NCBI GenBank assembly: GCA_020137815.1
Contig: CM035358.1
Span: 2,216,821-2,280,820 of the forward strand
Source: Hormiphora californensis
Lineage: Eukaryota > Ctenophora > Tentaculata > Cydippida > Pleurobrachiidae
Direction of reading: 5' to 3'
DNA: 64,000 nt
The notes beneath the pieces were generated by a model. The model made no database searches. It was given only the letters and a program-made list of their open reading frames with translations, and was not told the DNA's origin. The translations under genes and the position numbers were made by a program. Shown here piece by piece: positions 57,938-64,000 of this stretch (position 1 is the stretch's first letter; each line of letters opens with the position of its first letter).

Positions 57938-58902
57938 ATGAATGGAACAGTACAAGAACTGGAGCATATTTTCAAAAACAGGGCTGATGTAAGTTGAACT
58001 AAATTATTTCTGTAAACATTAAAATGTACAATCTATGTAAAACTTCCATGTATAATCCATTAATTTCTGTAGTTTTCAATATTGTAACACCCATAAAATC
58101 CCTCTGTGTTTTCATGTAATGATTGTGTTTTATCGTCAGCTAAGTGATCAGCAACTTCAGGGTGATCCTCGGGTTGTTCTACGTAAACCAAAACTTCATT
58201 TACCCCCTGTAAGTTATATTTTCGTCTTATGTTCCCCCCGTCTCTTATCTTCACTTTTTGCGGGAAGTGTAGTTTCCAGGGAAGTGAAACGTCACTGTCT
58301 TTCATTATCTCTCTCTCTCCCCGGCCCCTCTCTTTATCTTTCACTCCATTCCCATCCTCCCCCCATCAGTCGGCGATATCTCCCAATGGATTCCTGCGAG
58401 TACGACAAAACAACCAGCTCTTCAAGGATGTACTCCGGAACAACCAGGAGAAATCAGCCCTCCTTTCACCCTCCCAACCTGTAATTGCAGATGTTAATTT
58501 CAGCCCTGAAGCATCCAAAAAATTCACTTCAAAGTTTGTAGAGGTAAGAGTGGATGTATTACCGCCTGGGTATTTAATACTAAATTAAGGTGGTGCAGGT
58601 GGTCCGTCATATATATTGGCCACCCGCACATCATGGTCCACGTTGTGGGTGGTGCTGTGCGGGTGGCCAATATGGCGGAGCATCACTGTTATTAAATCTT
58701 TTTACTCCATTTTCCTGGAATTTAATTTTACCTCTAACTTCACCGAGTTTATGTGTCAATCACCACATGTTCCGGTCACCATGTGTCGATCACTACTCGT
58801 GAGCTGTGTCAAAAGGCTACCTTACGTTGTAATTCCGTCATACACTCTGAGCCGGAAAGAAACTCGCTCGACGAGAGCACTGGTTGAGGCAAATAGTGAG
58901 GT

Positions 58903-58955
<53 letters not shown>

Positions 58956-61128
58956 TTATGAGATAGAAGCAGTCAAAAGTATACTTGTCTGTACTCTGCG
59001 TTTGACACCGCATCACATAACAACAGTATGTGTCTACACGACCCACATCCCAAACAAACAGACAAGTTTTTATCCGTTTCCAGGACCCCTTGTTTCAGGT
59101 CAAACGGAGGTTTATACCAGCGGCCCAGCGAGTAGTTGACCGTTGCCTCATCCCTGGTGTGATCTGTAACGATGTGTATAGCGCCCTGCAAGGCCTGGCT
59201 CGGGTGATATATGCTGTGTGTGCTGTGAAGCGAGGGACTCGGACCCTCACCCCAACCCGTCCAAAGAGCTGGAGTGTCACCTCCCCAGATAAGGGTGATA
59301 TGGGGGTGAGACAGAGGGTCTTTACAGCTTCCCCTAACATGGCATCCTGGTAAGTAGTGACTAGTGGGTACTGGGTGAGGGGGTTGGTAAGTAGTGGGGT
59401 GAGTGAAAATGTGGGTGGGGGTTTACCATGCTGGGGGGGGGGGGGGGGGGGGGGTTAGTGGGTACATGTCGTGACTCCTGTCTCATTGTACCCAGACAGT
59501 GGGTGATAGGGAAAATTATGAGATCATGCTGCAGGTACTTCGCTGTCTGACGAAAGTCACAGGAGTTTGTTGTGGGGGAGGGTACGGGAAGTGAGAGTAC
59601 CGTGCTTGGAGAGAAACATTCATTTTGGTGACAAAAGTTGGAGCGGGAGAAGAGGAGAAAGAGGGGCGGGGAAATGATAAAGAGGGGCGGGGAAAGGGGA
59701 GAAAGAGTTGGGGAATGAGAAATTACGTCATCAGTACTCTGGATAAAGGATGGGAGGAGGGGAGTCTGAGAGAGATCTGGGAGATAGATCGATTACCTCT
59801 AATTGCAACCACTACACAACTCGCGCACACACACTGAATACAGGGAGGACATAGATCATATTATAGACTCACAGATAGAGAGAGAGAGAGAGAGAGCGTA
59901 CAGTTAGAGAGATAGAGATAGGGAGAGGGAATGGGAGAGAGAGAGTACAATATGGACTGTAGAGAAAGATAATCAATCTGTGGACTGTGGTCTTCTTTTT
60001 TATAAGACTTTCTAGAGAACTTTGGGAGAGAAAACTAGAATAGGGAAAGTTCCGCCGAGTTTAAACATAATATTGAGTTGAATATCAACCATAACTCCTT
60101 ATTTGATGGTTTCCCTTGTACGCAATGTATTTCACAACAGATTGGGATAACCAGGTTGGGGCGAGTGCGTTTGGGGTCGAGAGGGGCGGGGTGAACCATG
60201 AGTTATCACACACTCCTAACCCTGTATCCTGTTTAATAACTATCCAACTATCTCTCTCCTTAGTCAGTCTAATGAGTCGCTGGACGATAACTTGACTGCA
60301 GCATCACCGACAGTGGATGGAGACAACAGGAGGGCTTCCGTGGAGAGTGTCGGTCTACTAGATTCAATGTTTAGGACAACAAGGACCAAGCTGGATCCTC
60401 TGAAACGGGCGATTGGGAAATCTGGCAGGTACTATAGCTGCATCCTCCATTATATTGTAGTGTGTATAGCACATCACTATGAAAGCTGCATCCGACCCCA
60501 TGCCATGGCCAGATCTAGTGCGTAGTGTTTAGTACACATGTACACATATAATGTATTGCTATGCGAGGTGTTTCTGGGAATAATGATGTAACACTGCATT
60601 TTTTAGTTACGAAGCAAAATCATGCGTTTGCTTACTGGCGGCCACCCCTGATCCAGGCGGGTGTTTGATGTTATTTTAGTCCCCCCCCCCATTATAATAG
60701 CTGGGGAACACATGTGTTACACCTTTAGCAAGTATCAAATTAATATATACCCCTCTCCGCCGCTCTCTTGCGATCTGGAATTCATCCTTCACTTCCTACC
60801 TAGTCCACTGCATTCTACTTTAGCCCTCATTCCACCCACAGTCCACACCCCGGTCCCCTTCTCATTCCACCCCACAGTCCACACCCCGGTCCCCTTCTCA
60901 TTCCACCCCACAGTCCACACCCCGGTCCCCTTCTCATTCCACCCCACTGTCCACACCCCGGTCCCCTATTCTCATTATACCCCCTCTGAAACCCTCTACC
61001 TCACTACCCTATATTTTCGCAGTGCAAAGTTGAACGGTGAACAGTTTGGCGAGGTAATGACTGTTCTGAGGGCCCTCTGTGAAGCGGCTGCAAACGATCT
61101 GGAGATGGAAATAATCGAGGTAAATTAA
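57938..61128 (+). CDS. Unrecognised multi-exon gene, possibly incomplete at the 3' end
   Basis: Six exons with good splice signals keep one frame: MNGTVQELEHIFKNRAD (57938); LSDQQLQGDPRVVLRKPKLH (about 58139-58210); SAISPNGFLRVRQNNQLFKD to KFTSKFVE (about 58370-58541); DPLFQVKRRFIPAAQRVVDR to NMAS (about 59083-59349); QSNESLDDNLTAASPTVDGD to AIGKSGR (about 60262-60428); AKLNGEQFGEVMTVLRALCE to MEIIE (about 61022-61118). After that, VN and TAA follow, or GTAAAT is a donor to an exon I cannot see. It is soluble and mostly helical in look, with helix-rich IPAAQRVVDRCLIPGVICND and a Ser/Thr-rich linker. No signal peptide, membrane segment or known catalytic motif. I do not recognise the family. 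Confidence 0.55.
58611..58674. other. Short palindrome with 18-bp perfect arms
   Basis: ATATTGGCCACCCGCACA and its exact inverse about 28 bp later. Probably a tiny foldback element in an intron of the unrecognised gene. Confidence 0.75.
58903..58955. repeat. (GA)n microsatellite
   Basis: About 50 bp of GA repeat in an intron of the unrecognised gene. Confidence 0.9.
60834..60975. repeat. Intronic tandem repeat, about 37-bp unit
   Basis: Four copies of CCACAGTCCACACCCCGGTC plus CCCTTCTCATTCCACC, about 45 bp upstream of the 3' splice site at about 61021. Confidence 0.92.
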
Positions 61129-61212
61129 ATCTGTAAGCCGTCATAAAGATCTGTTGTGATTGGGGGTTTATAAAGTTTTATTTACCACAATTGAATGCCT
61201 CATGAGTCATGG

Positions 61213-61853
61213 CTTATACTGGGTGTTCATTTTGGATCTTTACAAGCGTTGGCCTTCACCCAGAAAAAAGTTGACAAGATTAGGTCATGAAACTTCATAC
61301 TTGGACCATTCTATACCCTCATTCAAGGTTCCTGGGGTTTTTGGAGCTCTAACACCCCGGGAAGTGTGTTTTTGGCATCAAAACTACCAGAAGGAATTTT
61401 TTGCTGGTGCTGAGACTTTGCTAAAATGTTTTTTGGGTATTTTCTATGTCAATCCTAAAGTTTCATAGAGATTGGATGTGTTTTTCGGACTCAAAATTTC
61501 GATAAAAGTGGCTGGAAAGGCTCGAAAACAGCTCAAAAACGGCTAAAATTGAGTCTTTCCAACCACTTTTTACGAAATTTTGAGTCTGAAAAACACATCC
61601 AATCTCCATGAAACTTTAGGATTGACATAGAAAATACCCAAAAAACATTTTAGCAAAGTCTCAGAACCAGCAAAAAATTCCTTCTGGTAGTTTTGATGCC
61701 AAAAACACACTTCCCAGGGTCCTAAAGCTCCAAAACCCCCAGGAACCTTGAATGAGGGTATAGAATAGTCCAAGTATGAAGTTTCATGGCCTAATCTTGT
61801 CAACTTTTTTCTGGGTGAAGCCCAACGCTTGTAAAGATCCAAAATGAACACCC
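61213..61853. mobile_element. About 640-bp palindromic MITE with TA target duplication
   Basis: The two arms of about 300 bp are reverse complements meeting near 61535. Ends C(T/A)GGGTGTTCATTTTGGATC on both sides, with TA just outside each (Tc1/mariner-like insertion). No transposase. Confidence 0.85.
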
Positions 61854-62915
61854 TGTACCAATCAAGTATGAAACTATTTAGACGTGGCGTTTTCTGTAAT
61901 CTTCACACGAAGTATCTTGGTATCAGCTTATATTAACTTTGAATCGATTTTATACCACCCGCGATGAAGAAAATTAGTTTTTTTGGATCATGTCATTGCT
62001 GAATCATCTCTGCAGTATGTTTTGGAAGCTCCATACAACTTCAAGGCCTTATAAGCTGTTTTATTTTCCACGCTACTCTAGTTATACGATATAGTCTGTA
62101 CCCCTTTACTTGATCATGCAGTTTATTACTGAATACCATGGGTTTTCAGTGCTGGCACCAGACTTGTGACATGTCTTTAAATACAACAGTGCTGCCACCC
62201 ATATATCATGGTCCCCTTACTAGCTATAATGTGAACTCTAACGTGAACTCTCCCTCTAATATTTGTTGTGTGTGTGAACCATGATAGTGTGTATATCCGT
62301 GTACCAGTATATATCACGTGACCTATGTATCGATAGAGAGAGAATAATAGTGTGTTATTGTTGTAGCAGCTTTACTAAGCTAGACAATTCAAAAAGTTCC
62401 TGCTGCAAAAGTTAAAAAACAAACAAAATATAGTCTTTCCGGCTGGAAGAACTGGAAAACCCTACCTTCCGGAGTCGGGTGTGTTCTGAAGTGACTTTTA
62501 CAATACCAGAGTTACCTAATCCCTGAAACCCGGCTCTGCCAATAACTGATTATCCACTTATCCAATCACAGAAGAGGTGTATAATTAGTGAGCTGGTGTG
62601 AAATTCTAAACTCATCAAGTTGCAGTAATGTGATAATAGATTAGCAGTTCCGCAATGTTTGGTAGAGTGAGAGAGAGAGAGAGAGAGAGAGAAAAAGATA
62701 GAGATAGAGAGAGGTAGAGAGATTATAGATAGAGAGAGGTAGAGAGATAGAGTGAGAGAGTGAGAGAGAGAGAGTTAGAGAGATAGATACATAGATAGAG
62801 AGTGCAGCCGTGCAAGTGATAGGAGACCTCTGTCTCCAACCTGTTTCTCTCCTTCTTTCTATTTGTCCCTCTCCACATGGCTTCACTTTATTGTCTGCAC
62901 CTCTTATATTATGTG

Positions 62916-62989
<74 letters not shown>

Positions 62990-64000
62990 CAATTTAAAGT
63001 TCTAACGTCCTTCTGACCATTGATTAACCGCTTGACTATCAATAGAAGCTCTCTTTATTTAGTTTATTCTGTTCAAATAAGGTTGTTCTCTATCTCACTT
63101 GAACAAAACAAACCCCTGCCGATGCTGCTGGTTCTCTCCGTTTGAAAATTAGGTATATTGCTCATTCGGCAGAATATATGTTCATGGACTTCAGGCGTCT
63201 TACTCACTGTTCTCTCTACCAAGGGATTCATTATGAAGTCCTTGCAATCATTAGATGTGCAGCTGAAATGAACGTCGTTCCTTTTTATTTTTCATAGCTT
63301 CTTCTTCTCTCTCTACTCCTCGCTTTCTTTCTCATTTTATTTGAACTACCCCACCCAACAAATACACATGTAAAACAAACTAATTGCCTCCTCTAATTAT
63401 TTTCTGTCACTGCCGAGTGCAACTCCACACACAAAACACCAAACTGAGCGAATTTGTTTCCGTATCTGTTGTATATATTGTCCTGTGTCGACTTTATATT
63501 ATCTATTTTGATCCGTTAAAACTGAACTTATTATCATTTTAATTACATTTTAATATAACTAAAAATTATTAACTAAATTAAGTAAAACTTGATAGCACGC
63601 TTGATACTCCTCTTCGTTGGAAGATCTGAGGATCCATATACTTCTGTCATCGTGGGGTGCGATGAGAGAGGGTCGAGTAATTACCTTTAAATCTGAATAA
63701 ACTAAATTATTATAGAACTCGTACAGTAAACTAAACCATAAAAAATATAATTTCAAATTAAATTAAATGAACTAAACCATGAAAATATAATTTCAAATGA
63801 CAGACTTCACCGTTTACTGAGATGAAATGCTACTATCAAACCATCTGTCGTAAAACGAGTTTTTGGGGAGGGGTACTGGCCACCCTCGAAGAGGATCATA
63901 CCGCGTGCTCTGACTTGATATTATATCAAAGTTAGATTTTAGAAATTGCCTCTTTTTCTTCTTTCGAACCCAGCATGCAAGGAAGTTATACTTCATTCGT
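61854..64000. other. No recognised gene; microsatellites and AT-rich DNA
   Basis: (GA)n-rich blocks at 62668-62790 and a (CT)n tract at 62922-62985. The final 600 bp are AT-rich. Short minus-strand ORFs at 63559-63756 and 63814-63996 show no motif I know. Confidence 0.5.

Noticed and set aside
63559-63996. Two short minus-strand ORFs at the window end
   Set aside because: AT-rich region with no recognisable domain; possibly part of something beyond the window but unsupported.

Overview
This is nuclear DNA of an animal. Protein genes are split by short GT-AG introns (about 55 to 400 bp, a few over 1 kb), and the products are typical metazoan proteins (AGO-clade Argonaute, DEG/ENaC channel, rhodopsin-like GPCR, 16-finger C2H2 protein, GT31 glycosyltransferase, PSMB6, ARPC5, TIMM8, CAMLG, TMEM33). 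Compact genes, abundant (GA)n/(CT)n tracts, C/G homopolymers and many foldback elements suggest an early-branching invertebrate, with a sponge as a plausible guess. The species cannot be fixed from the sequence alone.

Layout. 0.5-28.2 kb is a run of minus-strand genes: CIAO1 (cytosolic Fe-S assembly WD40 protein), POLR1A (largest subunit of RNA polymerase I), a GT31 beta-1,3-glycosyltransferase, PSMB6 (proteasome beta1), an Argonaute whose catalytic glutamate appears replaced by phenylalanine, a tandem pair of 1.1-kb units of unknown nature, and a two-exon 2OG-Fe(II) oxygenase. 28.4-35.0 kb holds two related retroelements head to head: a damaged minus-strand copy and an intact plus-strand ORF joining a PHD finger, a reverse transcriptase and a C-terminal endonuclease-like domain, with near-identical inverted repeats on either side of the intact copy. 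35.4-48.2 kb is plus-strand: C2H2 protein, TMEM33, ARPC5, CAMLG-like, TIMM8 and a Shisa/VOPP1-like membrane protein. 49-57 kb is a 12-exon DEG/ENaC gene with a GPCR nested antisense in one intron. 57.9-61.1 kb is a conserved-looking gene I do not recognise. The last 2.9 kb has no recognised gene.

The genes are separate housekeeping or signalling units, not an operon or a pathway. The most unusual structure is in the non-coding DNA. At four genes the local tandem repeats are copies of the splice junction itself (exon edge plus splice site plus a little intron). One CIAO1 exon is bracketed by such arrays on both sides. Several palindromic MITE families are also present, including one carrying CCAAT boxes and an exact GTCACGTGAC site, and one whose insertion point supplies the intron side of an ENaC 5' splice site. 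Three conserved genes show single-base frameshifts at short homopolymers or nearby, which may be assembly errors.

For spliced genes, coordinates run from start codon to stop codon and include introns. Exon limits were read by eye.
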